A DNA stretch of 64,000 nt from Micromonospora echinospora (GCF_900091495.1 NZ_LT607413.1:2728001-2792000), one strand, 5' to 3'; counted from the first letter of the stretch, positions 25,494 to 36,068 are shown. Program-made: numbers and translations. The notes: a model not told the origin generated them from the letters alone.

Positions 25494-25638
25494 CCGCCGC
25501 CGCTGCCTCGGCGGTCCGCTGGCGGCGCTGGGCTACCACGGCACGCACACCCGGGCGGACGTTCAGGTGACCCGACGGAACCGGGGCGGCGGCCAAAGTC
25601 GTGGCCCGGCCGACGGGCCGCGCGGCACCATACGGGGC

Positions 25639-26268
25639 ATGACCCCACCGGAGCAGGCCACGATCCTGCTGGAGACCGCGCGCCTCCGGCTGCGCCGGCT
25701 GACCCCCGCCGACGTCGACCACCTCGTCGGGTTGGACGCCGACCCGGAGGTCATGCGCTACCTCACCAACGGCCGGCCCACGCCGCTGCCGGTGATCCGG
25801 GACGAGCTGCTGCCCCACCTGCTCGACCAGTACGACCGCTGGCCGGGCCTCGGCCGCTGGGCGGCGGTCGACCGGCTCGACGGGGCCTTTCTCGGCTGGT
25901 TCGCCCTCGCCCCGCCGGCCGGTGACCCCCCGGCGTCCGGACCCACCCAGGCCGAGTTGGGCTACCGTCTCCGGCGCTCCGCCTGGGGACGAGGGCTCGC
26001 CACGGAAGGGGCGCGGGCCCTCGTCCGGTACGCCTTCACGCGGCTCGGGCTGCGCCGGGTCTGGGCGGAGACCATGGCCGTCAACGTGGGATCCCGGCGG
26101 GTCATGGAGAAAACCGGCCTGCATTATGTCCGCACTTTTCACCTCACCTGGGACGACCCGATTCCGGGATACGAACACGGGGAGGTGGAATACGAAATTC
26201 TCACCCCGGATGCTAGGAATGATGCTCTGCCGACGGAGTTGACAACGGGGGCCTTCATTTCATGGTGA
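25639..26268 (+). CDS. GNAT N-acetyltransferase (RimJ/RimL type)
   Basis: A 209-residue acetyltransferase: N-terminal LLETARLRLRRLTPADVDHL, central ELGYRLRRSAWGRGLATEGARALV holding the acetyl-CoA pyrophosphate-binding R/Q-x-x-G-x-G/A-like turn, and VNVGSRRVMEKTGLHYVRTF near the C-terminus. Substrate unknown. ATG at 25639; the frame is open upstream without homology. The 3' end becomes A+T-richer and overlaps the start of the HAD gene by seven bases. Confidence 0.85.
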   Translation: MTPPEQATILLETARLRLRRLTPADVDHLVGLDADPEVMRYLTNGRPTPLPVIRDELLPHLLDQYDRWPGLGRWAAVDRLDGAFLGWFALAPPAGDPPASGPTQAELGYRLRRSAWGRGLATEGARALVRYAFTRLGLRRVWAETMAVNVGSRRVMEKTGLHYVRTFHLTWDDPIPGYEHGEVEYEILTPDARNDALPTELTTGAFISW

Positions 26269-26951
26269 GTGTGGTCGTGTTCGACGCGGACGAGACGCTG
26301 CTGGATCTGAGACCGGCGGTGACCAGCAGTCTGGCGGTCGTACTGGAGGAGATGCGGCGGCTGAGCCCCGCCGCGGCCACGGTCTCCCTGGCGGACCTGG
26401 AGGCGGACTGGGCGGCGGTCGGGGCTGTACGCAGTGCCGCGCCGGTGCAGGAGGTCCGTCGCGCCGGGCTGGCCCTGTCGCTGGCCCGGGCCGGGCTGGA
26501 CGCCGAACTCGACCGCATGCTCGAACTGTTCTTCGCTCACCGGTTCGCGCTGACCAGGCCATTTCCGGATGTGCTCCCGGCGCTCGCCGAGTTGCGCCGG
26601 CACTTCGTTCTCGGCTACGCCACCAACGGCAACAGCCGGACCGAACGCTGCGGCCTGGCCGGCGAGTTCGCCTTCGAGTTGTACGCCCACGAGAACGGAC
26701 TGCCGAAGAAACCGGCACCCGAGTTCTACGCGGCGGTGGTGGCGGCGGCCGGGGTGCCCCCGTCGGAGGTGCTCTACGTGGGGGACTCCCTCGACCACGA
26801 CGTGATCGCGCCGCAACGCGCGGGACTGCGCGCGGTCTGGCTGAACCGCATTGGGACGGTCTGCCGTCCCGGGGTGGTGCCGGACGGTGAGGTGTCCACA
26901 ATGGCCGAACTGCTCGACGTCATCGACCGGTCGGTGCGACAGCCGCTGTGA
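26262..26951 (+). CDS. HAD-superfamily hydrolase
   Basis: A 229-residue cytosolic hydrolase: motif I VFDADETLLDL (nucleophile Asp near residue 6), a helical cap, motif II YATNGN, motif III lysine in LPKKPAPEFY, and motif IV VLYVGDSLDHDVIAP. Subfamily IA cap type; probably a phosphatase of small phosphorylated metabolites. Translationally coupled to the GNAT gene. Confidence 0.85.
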   Translation: MVSVVVFDADETLLDLRPAVTSSLAVVLEEMRRLSPAAATVSLADLEADWAAVGAVRSAAPVQEVRRAGLALSLARAGLDAELDRMLELFFAHRFALTRPFPDVLPALAELRRHFVLGYATNGNSRTERCGLAGEFAFELYAHENGLPKKPAPEFYAAVVAAAGVPPSEVLYVGDSLDHDVIAPQRAGLRAVWLNRIGTVCRPGVVPDGEVSTMAELLDVIDRSVRQPL

Positions 26952-27036
26952 ACGCCTCTGATCTGCCGCTACCTCTGGCGGAACCAGCGTTGATGTTGTC
27001 TGATGTCTGCCACGTCCCTCAACGAGAGGATCTGAT

Positions 27037-28731
27037 GTGGTGAGCAAGCGCTTCACCGCCGGTGCCGTCGCTACCGCAACGGCGCTGGCACTCACGGTGA
27101 CCGGTCCGGTCGGCCCGGCGAATGCCGAACCGACCGTGTCCCGGACGTTCACCGTCGTCGCGGAGGAGGGTGTCTCCGCCGACGCCGCGATCGCCGCCAT
27201 CCGCTCCGCCGGTGGCACGGTGGTCTCCCGTACCGACGAGGTCGGTATCTTCCAGGTCACCAGCGAGCGGGCCGACTTCGCCGCCCGGGCCACCGCTGCC
27301 GCGGCCCTGGTCGGTGCGGCCCAGCAGAAGGCCATCGGCCGCAAGCCCAAGCTGGACCGGGTCGAGCAGGAACACCTGCTGGCCGCGACGAAGAAGGCGG
27401 CGAAGGACGCCAAGAAGCGCGGGACCAAAATGGACCCGCTCGACGACAAGCTGTGGGGCCTGGAGATGATCCGGGCCGACAAGTCCCGCAAGATCGAGCC
27501 GGGTGACCGGCGGGTCAAGGTCGGTGTCCTGGACACCGGCGTGGACGCCAGCAACCCGGACATCGCCCCGAACTTCGACTGGTCGCTGTCGCGCAACTTC
27601 GCCCCCGACATCGCCGAGGTCGACGGCCCGTGCGAGGTGGCGAGCTGCCTCGACCCGGTCGGCACCGACGACAACGGGCACGGCACCCACGTCGCCGGCA
27701 CCATCGGCGCGGCGGCCAACGGCTTCGGCATCTCCGGGGTCGCCCCGAACGTCACCCTGGTGCAGCTCAAGGGCGGCCAGGACTCGGGCTACTTCTTCCT
27801 TCAGCCGGTGGTCAACTCGCTGGTGCACGCGGCCAACAACGGCCTCGACGTGGTGAACATGTCGTTCTACGTCGACCCGTGGCTGTACAACTGCACCGCC
27901 AACCCGGCCGACTCGCCGGAGGCGCAGGCCGAGCAGCGGGCCATCATCGCGGCGATGGAGCGGACGCTGACCTACGCGCACCGCAAGGGCGTCACCCTGG
28001 TCGGCGCGCTCGGCAACAACAACGAGGACCTCGGTGCCCCGCGCACCGACGTGTCCAGCCCGGACTACGGCCCGGTCGCGCCGTACCCGCGCCCGATCGA
28101 CAACGAGAGCTGCTGGGACCTGCCGGCCGAGGGCCCGCACGTGATCGGTGTCTCCTCGCTCGGCCCGTCGTACAAGAAGTCGGACTTCTCGAACTGGGGC
28201 ACCGAGCAGATCTCCGTCGCCGCACCGGGTGGCTGGTTCCGGGACGGCTTCGGCACCGACTCGTACCGCACCGACGCCAACATGATCCTGTCGGCGTACC
28301 CGAAGCACGTGCTCCAGGAGGAGGGCTCGGTCGACGCGGACGGCAACATCGTCCCCGGTGCCGAGACGTTCGTCTTCAAGGAGTGCAAGACCAACGGTGA
28401 GTGCGGCTACTACACCTACCTCCAGGGCACCTCGATGGCCGCGCCGCACGCGGCCGGCGTCACCGCGCTGATCGTCAGCAAGTTCGGCAAGAACGAGCGT
28501 CGGGGTGGGTTCGGCATGGACCCGGCTCTGGTCGAGCAGCACCTCTACCGTACGGCCGCCGAGCGGGCCTGCCCGGAGCCCCGGCTCCAGCAGTACCGCA
28601 ACGAGGGCCGGGACGAGACCTACGACGCGTACTGCGCTGGTGGTCTCAACTTCAACGGCTTCTACGGCTACGGCATCGTCGACGCCTACGCCGCCGTGAA
28701 GACCCCGCTCAAGCCGAACGCCCGCCCGTAG
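27037..28731 (+). CDS. Secreted S8 family serine peptidase (subtilase)
   Basis: A 564-residue extracellular protease: signal peptide (~1-30, ending PANA), an inhibitor-I9-like propeptide (residues ~35-100), and the peptidase domain with the catalytic triad Asp166 (VLDTGVD), His215 (NGHGTHVAGT) and Ser466 (GTSMAAPHAAG). The oxyanion Asn lies in ALGNNNEDL. Several cysteines suggest disulfides. No C-terminal P-domain is seen. Start is GTG 27037 or the adjacent GTG 27040, after GAGAGGATCT. Ends at a hairpin terminator. Confidence 0.92.
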   Translation: MVSKRFTAGAVATATALALTVTGPVGPANAEPTVSRTFTVVAEEGVSADAAIAAIRSAGGTVVSRTDEVGIFQVTSERADFAARATAAAALVGAAQQKAIGRKPKLDRVEQEHLLAATKKAAKDAKKRGTKMDPLDDKLWGLEMIRADKSRKIEPGDRRVKVGVLDTGVDASNPDIAPNFDWSLSRNFAPDIAEVDGPCEVASCLDPVGTDDNGHGTHVAGTIGAAANGFGISGVAPNVTLVQLKGGQDSGYFFLQPVVNSLVHAANNGLDVVNMSFYVDPWLYNCTANPADSPEAQAEQRAIIAAMERTLTYAHRKGVTLVGALGNNNEDLGAPRTDVSSPDYGPVAPYPRPIDNESCWDLPAEGPHVIGVSSLGPSYKKSDFSNWGTEQISVAAPGGWFRDGFGTDSYRTDANMILSAYPKHVLQEEGSVDADGNIVPGAETFVFKECKTNGECGYYTYLQGTSMAAPHAAGVTALIVSKFGKNERRGGFGMDPALVEQHLYRTAAERACPEPRLQQYRNEGRDETYDAYCAGGLNFNGFYGYGIVDAYAAVKTPLKPNARP

Positions 28732-28753
28732 GGCCCACGTCCGACTGATCGGT

Positions 28754-28792
28754 GGAACTGCGGCATCCGGCTCGCCCGGGTGCCGCAGTTCC
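28754..28792. terminator. Bidirectional hairpin between convergent genes
   Basis: GGAACTGCGGCA and TGCCGCAGTTCC form a 12-bp stem with a 15-base loop, between the subtilase and the converging DUF559 gene. Confidence 0.7.
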
Positions 28793-28825
28793 GTCTCTGC
28801 CCCAGCGCCGCCCCCGCTACCGCCG

Positions 28826-29761
28826 TCAGGCGACGCCGCGCCAGCCACGGCTGGCCAGCGCCGCCCGGATCTCGCGGAGCAGCGCGGCGAAGTCGTGGCG
28901 CAGGCGTCGACCGGTCACGTGCAGCACCAGCCATCCGGCGCCGACGAGTTGGTTGAGCCGGCGCCGGTCGCGGTGCAACTGCTCCGGGTCGGCGTGCCAG
29001 CGGCCGTCGTACTCGACGGCGACCTTGAACTCGGGCCAGGCCAGATCGGGGTGCAGGACCAGCCCGGACGACACCCGGACCGGATGCTGGGTCACCGGTC
29101 GGGGCAGCCCGGCCAGCACCAGTCTGACCCGCAGGTGGGACTCCGGCGGTGACTGTGCGCCCGGATCCGCCAGGCCGAACACGCGCAACGCCCGCCGGCC
29201 ACCCCGTCGGTCGGCGTTCTGGGCGGCGACGTCGGCGAGGGCATGCTGGCTGGTCAGGCCCTGCCCCAGTAAGCCGTCGATGATGCCGACCGCCCGGACC
29301 GGTTCCACCCACACCGCCGTCTCCCACGCGGAACGGGTCGGGTCGGAACGTGGCGGTGCCCCCGTCCAGACCGGCTCCAGGCTGGACGCAGCCCCGGTTG
29401 CGGAACCGTCGGCGGCCAGGGTGGTCGTGTGCACCCGTAAGCCCCGCTGGCTGCGCAGCCCCGCCGGTCCGGCGACGACGACGTGGACCTCGTCGGTGAA
29501 GCCGGCGGCGTGCTCGACACCGTGCAGGTACGCCGCCGAGGGGCCGGCGAACGCCGCGTTGGCAGGAAGCTGGCACGCTACCGCCCGACAGGCGAGTGTG
29601 TGGTCCCGGTCGAGTCGGGCGTCCGCGTAGACGTCGTGGCGTAGGCGGATCCAGGCCGAGCTGCGGAGCTGGTCCGCGCTGAGGAACCCACGGCGGACCA
29701 CGTCCGAACCACGGAAGACCTGCCAGGCCAGGGCGGGGGGTCGGTGAGCGCGTGAAGGCAC
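28826..29761 (-). CDS. AbiEi-like N-terminal / DUF559 (VSR-fold) protein
   Basis: About 311 residues. The N-terminal third resembles the AbiEi-type winged-helix proteins (FLSADQLRSSAWIRLRHDVY). The C-terminal ~110 residues are DUF559, a VSR/restriction-like fold: ESHLRVRLVLAGLP, then DLAWPEFKVAVEYDGRWH with the Asp-Glu-x-x-Gly-x-His core, and LVLHVTGRRL. Such proteins are common in actinobacteria; nuclease activity is predicted, not shown. GTG 29761 is taken as start because homology begins there; an in-frame ATG at 29899 lies inside a large hairpin. Confidence 0.75.
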   Translation of the reverse strand: MPSRAHRPPALAWQVFRGSDVVRRGFLSADQLRSSAWIRLRHDVYADARLDRDHTLACRAVACQLPANAAFAGPSAAYLHGVEHAAGFTDEVHVVVAGPAGLRSQRGLRVHTTTLAADGSATGAASSLEPVWTGAPPRSDPTRSAWETAVWVEPVRAVGIIDGLLGQGLTSQHALADVAAQNADRRGGRRALRVFGLADPGAQSPPESHLRVRLVLAGLPRPVTQHPVRVSSGLVLHPDLAWPEFKVAVEYDGRWHADPEQLHRDRRRLNQLVGAGWLVLHVTGRRLRHDFAALLREIRAALASRGWRGVA

Positions 29762-29878
29762 GTCCGTCAGGGTGCCGGCTGACGTGTATCCGCCGGCACC
29801 CCTGTGGATGACCGGATCCTCCCGTCCGCCCCCCTCCTGTGGACGACCTCCCCTGCGCCCGACAGCCGTGGTATGGGC

Positions 29879-29952
29879 GATCGACTCGTGGTGCGGCATG
29901 TCGGGGTGTCAGGGTCAGGAGAAGGCCCGACATACCGCAATCCGAGTCGATC
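29879..29952. repeat. 74-base interrupted hairpin between IclR and DUF559 genes
   Basis: Outer arms GATCGACTCG / CGAGTCGATC (29879-29888, 29943-29952) and inner arms GCGGCATGTCGGG / CCCGACATACCGC (29893-29905, 29926-29938, one mismatch) are separated by matching 4-base internal loops and a 20-base apical loop. No T run follows on either strand. Confidence 0.8.
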
Positions 29953-30006
29953 ACCCCCGGCGGGGCCGGGCGGGCGGAGGTCGGGTGGGGTCGGGGAGGG
30001 AGGGGG

Positions 30007-30798
30007 TCAGGAGAGGGCTTGGGCGATGGCGGTGGCGGCGGTGAGGACCTGCCCGCCGACCGTCGCGGCGTCCAGTGGGGCCAGCGCCACCACGCCGACG
30101 CTCGCCTCCAGCCCGGGCACGCCGAGCACCGGCGCGGCCACGCCGTACGCGCCGGGTTGTAGTTCGCCCTCGGTGGTCACCGGGCCGGCGGACCCGGCCC
30201 GACCGGCGAGGATGGCCCGTCCCGCCGCCCCACGTTCCAGCGGGTGCCGGGAACCCGTCCGGTACGCCACGTGGAAGGCCGTCCAGCTCGGCTCGACCAC
30301 GGCCAGGGCGACGCCCTCGTCCCCCTCCACCACGGTCAGGTGGGCGGTCGCGCCGGCCTGCTCGGCCAGCCGGCGTAGCGCGGGCATCGCCCCCTCGGCG
30401 AGCAGCGGCTGGGCGCGCCGGGCCAGGTGGAGCACCCCGGCACCGAGGCGCAGCCGGCCGACGCGGTCACGGCGCAGCATGCCGTGCCCGGTCAGCGCGC
30501 TGACCAGCCGGTATACGGCCGCCCGGCCGATGCCCAGCCGGTGCGCGGCCTCGGTGACGGTCAGCCCGCCCGGCGCGTCGGCGACCAGGTGCAGCAGACG
30601 CAGTCCCCGGTCCAGGGTCTGCGCGGTCTCCCCGGGACGGCCCGACGCCGCGCCGCCGTCCGGCTCCGCGGAGTCGCCTCCGGGGCGGCCGGGCCGACTG
30701 CTTCCGTCCCGCTCCGCGAAGCCGTCGCCGGGGCGGCCGGGCCGCCTGTCTCCGGCCGGCTCCGTGGGCCCGTTCCCGGGTCGTCCCGCCGTCTCCAC
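30007..30798 (-). CDS. IclR family transcriptional regulator
   Basis: A 263-residue regulator: N-terminal winged helix (TLDRGLRLLHLVADAPGGLT, then VTEAAHRLGIGRAAVYRLVS, residues ~60-110) and a C-terminal GAF-like effector domain (residues ~130-260). The first ~55 residues are a low-complexity repeat of GRPG-x-D/E units that is not part of the family. Divergent from cysS across 63 bases, but a regulatory link with that housekeeping gene is not implied. Effector unknown. Confidence 0.85.
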   Translation of the reverse strand: METAGRPGNGPTEPAGDRRPGRPGDGFAERDGSSRPGRPGGDSAEPDGGAASGRPGETAQTLDRGLRLLHLVADAPGGLTVTEAAHRLGIGRAAVYRLVSALTGHGMLRRDRVGRLRLGAGVLHLARRAQPLLAEGAMPALRRLAEQAGATAHLTVVEGDEGVALAVVEPSWTAFHVAYRTGSRHPLERGAAGRAILAGRAGSAGPVTTEGELQPGAYGVAAPVLGVPGLEASVGVVALAPLDAATVGGQVLTAATAIAQALS

Positions 30799-30861
30799 AG
30801 CAGGCAGCGTACGACCCAGCGCCGGGCAGCCCGAAGATGTGGGGACCGTTACCCTTGTACG

Positions 30862-32277
30862 GTGACGCTACGCCTGTATGACACCGCCACCCGAACGGTC
30901 CGGGACTTCGTCCCGAGGGAAGCCGGCAAGGTGGGGGTCTACCTGTGTGGTCTCACCCTCCAGGCACCTCCACATATCGGCCATCTTCGTTCCGGCGTCA
31001 ACTACGACGTGCTGCGTCGCTGGCTGCTGGCGAAGGGCTTCGAGGTCACCTTCATCCGCAACCTGACCGACATCGACGACAAGCTGCTGGTCAAGTCGTG
31101 CGAGCAGGAGCGGCCCTTCTGGTCGATCGCGTACGCCAACGAGCTGGTCTTGGCCGCCGCGTACCGGTCGCTCAACGTGCTGCCGCCGACGTACGAGCCC
31201 CGGGCCACCGGGCACGTCCCGGAGATGCACGAGCTGATCGCCGCGCTGATCGAGCGGGGTCACGCCTACCCGGCCACCGACGGCTCGGGCGACGTCTACT
31301 TCGACGTCGCCTCCTGGCCGGCGTACGGCGAACTCTCCGGCCAGTCCCCGGCCGACATGCAGTCCGCCGGGGACGCCCCGGACCGGGGCAAGCGCGACCC
31401 CCGCGACTTCGCGCTCTGGAAGGGCGCGAAGCCGGACGAGCCGGCCGACGCCTACTGGCCGTCGCCGTGGGGACGGGGCCGTCCCGGCTGGCACATCGAG
31501 TGCTCGGCGATGTGCTGGCGCTACCTCGGCGCGGAGTTCGACATCCACGGCGGCGGGCTCGACCTGACCTTCCCGCACCACGAGAACGAGATCGCCCAGT
31601 CGAAGGCCGCCGGTCTGCCGTTCGCCCGGTACTGGGTGCACCACGGCCTGCTCAGCCTCGGCGGGGCGAAGATGGGCAAGTCCGCCGGCAACGCCCTGGA
31701 CCTGGCCTACGTCGCCTCGCTCGGGGTGCGGCCGGTCGAGCTGCGCTACTACTTCGCCGCCGCGCACTACCGGTCCCGCATCGACTACACCGAGGACGCG
31801 CTGCGCGAGTCGGCGACCGCGTACCGCCGGATCGAGGGCTTCGTGCAGCGGGCCGCCGAACTGGTCGGCGCGGGAACGCCCGGCGAGCTGCCGGCGGCGT
31901 TCACCGCCGCGATGGACGACGACCTGAACACCTCCGCCGCGCTGGCCGTGCTGCACGACGTCCTCCGCGACGGGAACACCGCCCTGGCCGGCGGGGACGA
32001 TGTGACGGTCCGCACGGCGCTCGCCGCCGTCCGGGCGATGCTGGATATCCTCGGCGTCGACCCCCTGGACGCCGCGTGGACGGGCGGCGGCTGTGGTGAC
32101 GACCTGCGCGGCGTGGTGGACTCCCTGGTCGCGTTGGCCCTGGAGCAGCGTGCCCAGGCGCGCGGCCGCAAGGACTGGGCCGCCGCCGACGCGGTACGCG
32201 ACCAGCTCAAGCAGGCCGGCGTGGTGGTCGAGGACACCCCGCAGGGCCCCCGTTGGACTATTGGAGAGCAGGACTGA
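30862..32277 (+). CDS. cysS: Cysteinyl-tRNA synthetase
   Basis: A 471-residue class I synthetase charging tRNA-Cys. It has the zinc cysteine in VYLCGLTL, the HIGH-type motif [10 protein letters not shown] (residues ~36-45), [13 protein letters not shown], zinc ligands in [11 protein letters not shown] and HHENE, and the KMSKS-type loop AKMGKSAGN near residue 270. GTG at 30862 begins the conserved [10 protein letters not shown] segment. It overlaps rlmB (TGATG). In many actinobacteria ispD-ispF-cysS-rlmB are contiguous; here ispF is at position 1, about 30 kb away. Confidence 0.95.
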   Translation: MTLRLYDTATRTVRDFVPREAGKVGVYLCGLTLQAPPHIGHLRSGVNYDVLRRWLLAKGFEVTFIRNLTDIDDKLLVKSCEQERPFWSIAYANELVLAAAYRSLNVLPPTYEPRATGHVPEMHELIAALIERGHAYPATDGSGDVYFDVASWPAYGELSGQSPADMQSAGDAPDRGKRDPRDFALWKGAKPDEPADAYWPSPWGRGRPGWHIECSAMCWRYLGAEFDIHGGGLDLTFPHHENEIAQSKAAGLPFARYWVHHGLLSLGGAKMGKSAGNALDLAYVASLGVRPVELRYYFAAAHYRSRIDYTEDALRESATAYRRIEGFVQRAAELVGAGTPGELPAAFTAAMDDDLNTSAALAVLHDVLRDGNTALAGGDDVTVRTALAAVRAMLDILGVDPLDAAWTGGGCGDDLRGVVDSLVALALEQRAQARGRKDWAAADAVRDQLKQAGVVVEDTPQGPRWTIGEQD

Positions 32278-33392
32278 TGCCCGGCAACTCACAGCGCCGA
32301 GGCCGGCGACTGGCCCCGAAGCAGGGGGCCCCGAAGGGCTCCGGCGGCAAGAACCGGGACGCCCTCGCCGGGCGGGGGAAGACCCTCCCGGCCGACGAGC
32401 GTCCCTGGCACAAGGCGTACTCGGGCACTGAGAAGCTGCCCCAGCGCACCGCGTGGAAGCAGGAGAAGGAGCGGCGCGCCGCCGCCGAGGAGGGGCGCGC
32501 CCCCAAGATCGGCCAGCCGGGCAGCAAGGACACCACCTGGGGCAGGGGTGGCGGTCGGGGTGTCCCACCCGCGAAGGGGCACGGCGGTCGGCCCGCCGGC
32601 CGTGGCGGCCCCCGGGTCTCCCCGGGGCGCCGGTCGAATCCGGCGAAGGACAGCCCGGAACTGCTGGTCGGGCGGAACCCGGTGCTGGAGTCGCTGCGCG
32701 CGCACGTGCCGGCGACCGCGCTCTACACCGCGCAGGGCATCGACAGTGACGACCGGGTCAAGGAGATCGTCCGGACGGCCGCCGACCGGGGCATCGCCAT
32801 CCTGGAGGTCAGCCGGGCCGAACTGGACCGGATGACCGGGGGCGTGCTGCACCAGGGCGTCGGCCTCCAGGTGCCGCCGTTCGCGTACGAGCCCTTCGAG
32901 GACCTGGTCGTGGCGGCGCTGGAGCAGACCGCCCCGCTGCTGGTGGCGCTGGACGGGGTCACCGATCCGCGCAACCTCGGCGCGGTGATCCGGTCGGCTG
33001 CCGCGTTCGGCGCGCAGGGTGTCTTCGTACCGGAGCGGCGGGCCGCCGGGATCACCGCGACCGCCTGGCGGACCAGCGCGGGCGCGGCGGCGCGGGTGCC
33101 GGTGGCGCAGGTGACGAACCTGACCCGTTCGCTGAAGGCCTGCCAGGACGCCGGGTTCATGGTGGTCGGGCTGGACGCCGACGGCGAGACCGACCTCTAC
33201 GACCTGGAGGCCGCGGTCGGCCCGCTGGTCGTCGTGGTCGGCTCGGAGGGGCGTGGGCTCTCCCGCCTGGTCGGCGAGACGTGCGACCTGACCGTGCGCA
33301 TCCCGATGGTCTCCGACGTCGAGTCGCTGAACGCGAGCGTGGCCGCCGCGGTCACCCTCGCTGAGGTCGCCCGGCGGCGCGGCGCCGCCTGA
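32277..33392 (+). CDS. rlmB: 23S rRNA (guanosine-2'-O-)-methyltransferase RlmB / TrmH family
   Basis: A 371-residue SPOUT methyltransferase: a strongly basic disordered N-terminus of ~125 residues (Arg/Lys/Gly/Pro), the SpoU substrate-binding domain ([14 protein letters not shown]), and the knotted SAM domain with [37 protein letters not shown] and [18 protein letters not shown]. The long basic extension is usual in actinobacterial RlmB. The likely target is the conserved G of the 23S P-loop. ATG at 32277 overlaps the cysS stop. Confidence 0.92.
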   Translation: MPGNSQRRGRRLAPKQGAPKGSGGKNRDALAGRGKTLPADERPWHKAYSGTEKLPQRTAWKQEKERRAAAEEGRAPKIGQPGSKDTTWGRGGGRGVPPAKGHGGRPAGRGGPRVSPGRRSNPAKDSPELLVGRNPVLESLRAHVPATALYTAQGIDSDDRVKEIVRTAADRGIAILEVSRAELDRMTGGVLHQGVGLQVPPFAYEPFEDLVVAALEQTAPLLVALDGVTDPRNLGAVIRSAAAFGAQGVFVPERRAAGITATAWRTSAGAAARVPVAQVTNLTRSLKACQDAGFMVVGLDADGETDLYDLEAAVGPLVVVVGSEGRGLSRLVGETCDLTVRIPMVSDVESLNASVAAAVTLAEVARRRGAA

Positions 33393-33416
33393 GTCCGGAC
33401 GACAGACCAGACGCCG

Positions 33417-33450
33417 AAAGGGGCGGTCCGCCGAAGCGGGCCGCCCCTTT
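33417..33450. terminator. Bidirectional rho-independent terminator rlmB / msiK
   Basis: AAAGGGGCGG and CCGCCCCTTT pair in a 10-bp stem with a G+C-rich loop between convergent genes. The A/T ends provide short T runs on both strands. Confidence 0.85.
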
Positions 33451-33459
33451 CGTGGTACG

Positions 33460-34551
<1,092 letters not shown>

Positions 34552-34926
34552 GGTGAAGCGCTTCCTTTCACCGGCAGGAACGTGCCGGACGATCCGAGTG
34601 AAGGAGCGACCGGCACGTAGCCGTGCCGGCCCGTCGGCCGAATTCCGGTCACCCGCAGGTCACTGGAATGTCGTCCGCGTCACTGCACGGTAAACGGGAT
34701 TTCCTCGCGTGCCAAGACGGTGGGCACAGGATGGGACCGACGACATTCGCATACCGGTCACTCAGGCACGCACAACCATCAATCGCCGGGACATTGACTG
34801 CGTTGCGTGCACCGTAGGATCACAACCCGACCAGAAGGATGGCGTCAGATCACGTTTCCAGTGCTGGGGGGCCTGGTGAGGGAGGAAATCCGGACGCCAG
34901 TCGCTATGCTGACCACGGACGCCCGC
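34552..34926 (-). promoter_or_regulatory. msiK leader and upstream region without genes
   Basis: This 375-base stretch has no credible gene. Near msiK it holds three 8-base segments, CGTGCCGG (34581-34588), CCGGCACG (34610-34617) and CGTGCCGG (34622-34629), the middle of which can pair with either neighbour. Further up, the DNA is unusually A+T-rich for this window (34640-34860) and must contain the promoters of msiK and of the tRNA-Thr gene. Confidence 0.5.
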
Positions 34927-35003
34927 GCCCCTGTAGCTCAGCTGGCCAGAGCACTCGCCTTGTAAGCGAGATGTCGCCGGTTCGATCCCGGCCGGGGGCT
35001 CCA
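34927..35003 (+). tRNA. tRNA-Thr(TGT) with encoded CCA
   Basis: A fully regular 74-base tRNA plus encoded CCA (35001-35003): acceptor GCCCCTG/CGGGGGC (one G-U), anticodon stem CTCGC/GCGAG with loop CTTGTAA, T arm GCCGG-TTCGATC-CCGGC. It is on the opposite strand from, and outside, the array, and duplicates the anticodon of the variant at 21848. Confidence 0.95.
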
Positions 35004-35015
35004 ATTCCCGTCGGT

Positions 35016-35047
35016 TCCGGGCCTGTTCCTCACCGAACAGGCCCGGA
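35016..35047 (+). terminator. Terminator after tRNA-Thr
   Basis: TCCGGGCCTGTTC and GAACAGGCCCGGA form a 13-bp perfect stem with a 6-base loop just after the tRNA. Confidence 0.8.
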
Positions 35048-35220
35048 CGACGGGCGTCGAGGAGCCGTTCCGATGATGAACGCCCGAATCAGTCCGGTCA
35101 GTCCGTTTCGGCCCGGTGCGCGGGCTCGCACGCCCGGGAGGCCGCGTCGAGGCGACCGGTGCGGGGCGTGACCGGAGAGGCGACACGGGTGCGGTCCCGT
35201 CGGGTCCGTAGGGTGGTGCG

Positions 35221-35622
35221 GTGAGCCGCGCGGTCGAGCAGTCCAACCGGGCGATGCTGCGGGCCCGGGATGCGATGGACCGCTCGTACGCCGAGCCGTT
35301 GGACATCCCCACCCTGGCGAGGATCGCGCACGTTTCCGAGGCGCACTTCATCCGGACCTTCCGGGCCACCTTCGGCGAGACCCCGCACCGCTACCTCCAA
35401 CGCCGTCGGGTCGAGCGGGCGATGTCCCTGCTGATCGAGTCGGACCGGGACGTCACGGAGATCTGCCACGCGGTGGGCTTCAGCAGCCTCGGCACCTTCA
35501 GCCGTACCTTCCGGGAAATCGTCGGCCAGTCGCCGACCGCCTTCCGGGCCCGGCGGAGCCCGGCCGGTGCCGTGCCGAGCTGTTTCACCAAGGCCTGGAC
35601 CCGACCCAGCAGTTTTGGATAA
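35221..35622 (+). CDS. AraC family helix-turn-helix protein, DNA-binding domain only
   Basis: A 133-residue protein consisting of a complete AraC-type double helix-turn-helix (residues ~14-112: IPTLARIAHVSEAHFIRTFR, then GETPHRYLQRRRVERAMSLL and AVGFSSLGTFSRTFREIVG). There is no N-terminal sensing domain, so the effector is perhaps a partner protein. It precedes the glyoxalase-fold gene by about 35 bases; AraC-only/VOC pairs are frequent in actinobacteria, suggesting that it controls the neighbour. GTG at 35221. Confidence 0.88.
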   Translation: MSRAVEQSNRAMLRARDAMDRSYAEPLDIPTLARIAHVSEAHFIRTFRATFGETPHRYLQRRRVERAMSLLIESDRDVTEICHAVGFSSLGTFSRTFREIVGQSPTAFRARRSPAGAVPSCFTKAWTRPSSFG

Positions 35623-35657
35623 GCAGCAGGTCAGGGCCGGGTCGTAGCGTGGTCGGC

Positions 35658-36068
35658 ATGACGATGAACGCGATCAGCCGCTCCCAGATCTACGTCCTCG
35701 ACCAGGACGAGGCCCTCGACTTCTACGTCGGCAAGCTGGGCCTGGAGGTCCACACCGACGCCGACCTCGGCTTCATGCGCTGGCTGACGGTCAACGTGCC
35801 CGGCGACCGCCAGCGGGAGATCCTGCTGGAGAAGCCGGGCCCGCCGGCCCTGGACCCGGCAACCGCCGAACAGGTGCGGGAACTGCTCACCAAGGGAGCG
35901 TTGGGCGGTTACCTCTTCATGACCACCGACGACGCGCACAAGACGTACGAGGACCTGGTTGCCAAGGGGGTGGACGTCACCGACGAGCCGGCCGAGCGCC
36001 CGTACGGCATCGACTTCGGCATCCGTGACCCGTTCGGGAACCGCATCCGGATCGGGCAGATGTTCTGA
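35658..36068 (+). CDS. VOC (glyoxalase/bleomycin-resistance fold) family protein
   Basis: A 136-residue protein with the paired beta-alpha-beta-beta-beta modules of the vicinal-oxygen-chelate fold: SQIYVLDQDEALDFYVGKLG at the start, GGYLFMTTDDAHKTYEDLVAKGV, and the closing YGIDFGIRDPFGNRIRIGQ. The first-strand histidine common in glyoxalases is Gln here. Substrate unknown. Start ATG 35658 preferred to the GTG at 35649. Confidence 0.85.
   Translation: MTMNAISRSQIYVLDQDEALDFYVGKLGLEVHTDADLGFMRWLTVNVPGDRQREILLEKPGPPALDPATAEQVRELLTKGALGGYLFMTTDDAHKTYEDLVAKGVDVTDEPAERPYGIDFGIRDPFGNRIRIGQMF

Noticed and set aside
30862..32277. MshC (mycothiol ligase) instead of CysS
   Set aside because: Full length of 471 residues, zinc ligands and adjacency to rlmB fit CysS; MshC is shorter.
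34623..34817. Short plus-strand frame upstream of tRNA-Thr
   Set aside because: No ribosome site, no recognisable features, and it lies in the A+T-rich promoter region.
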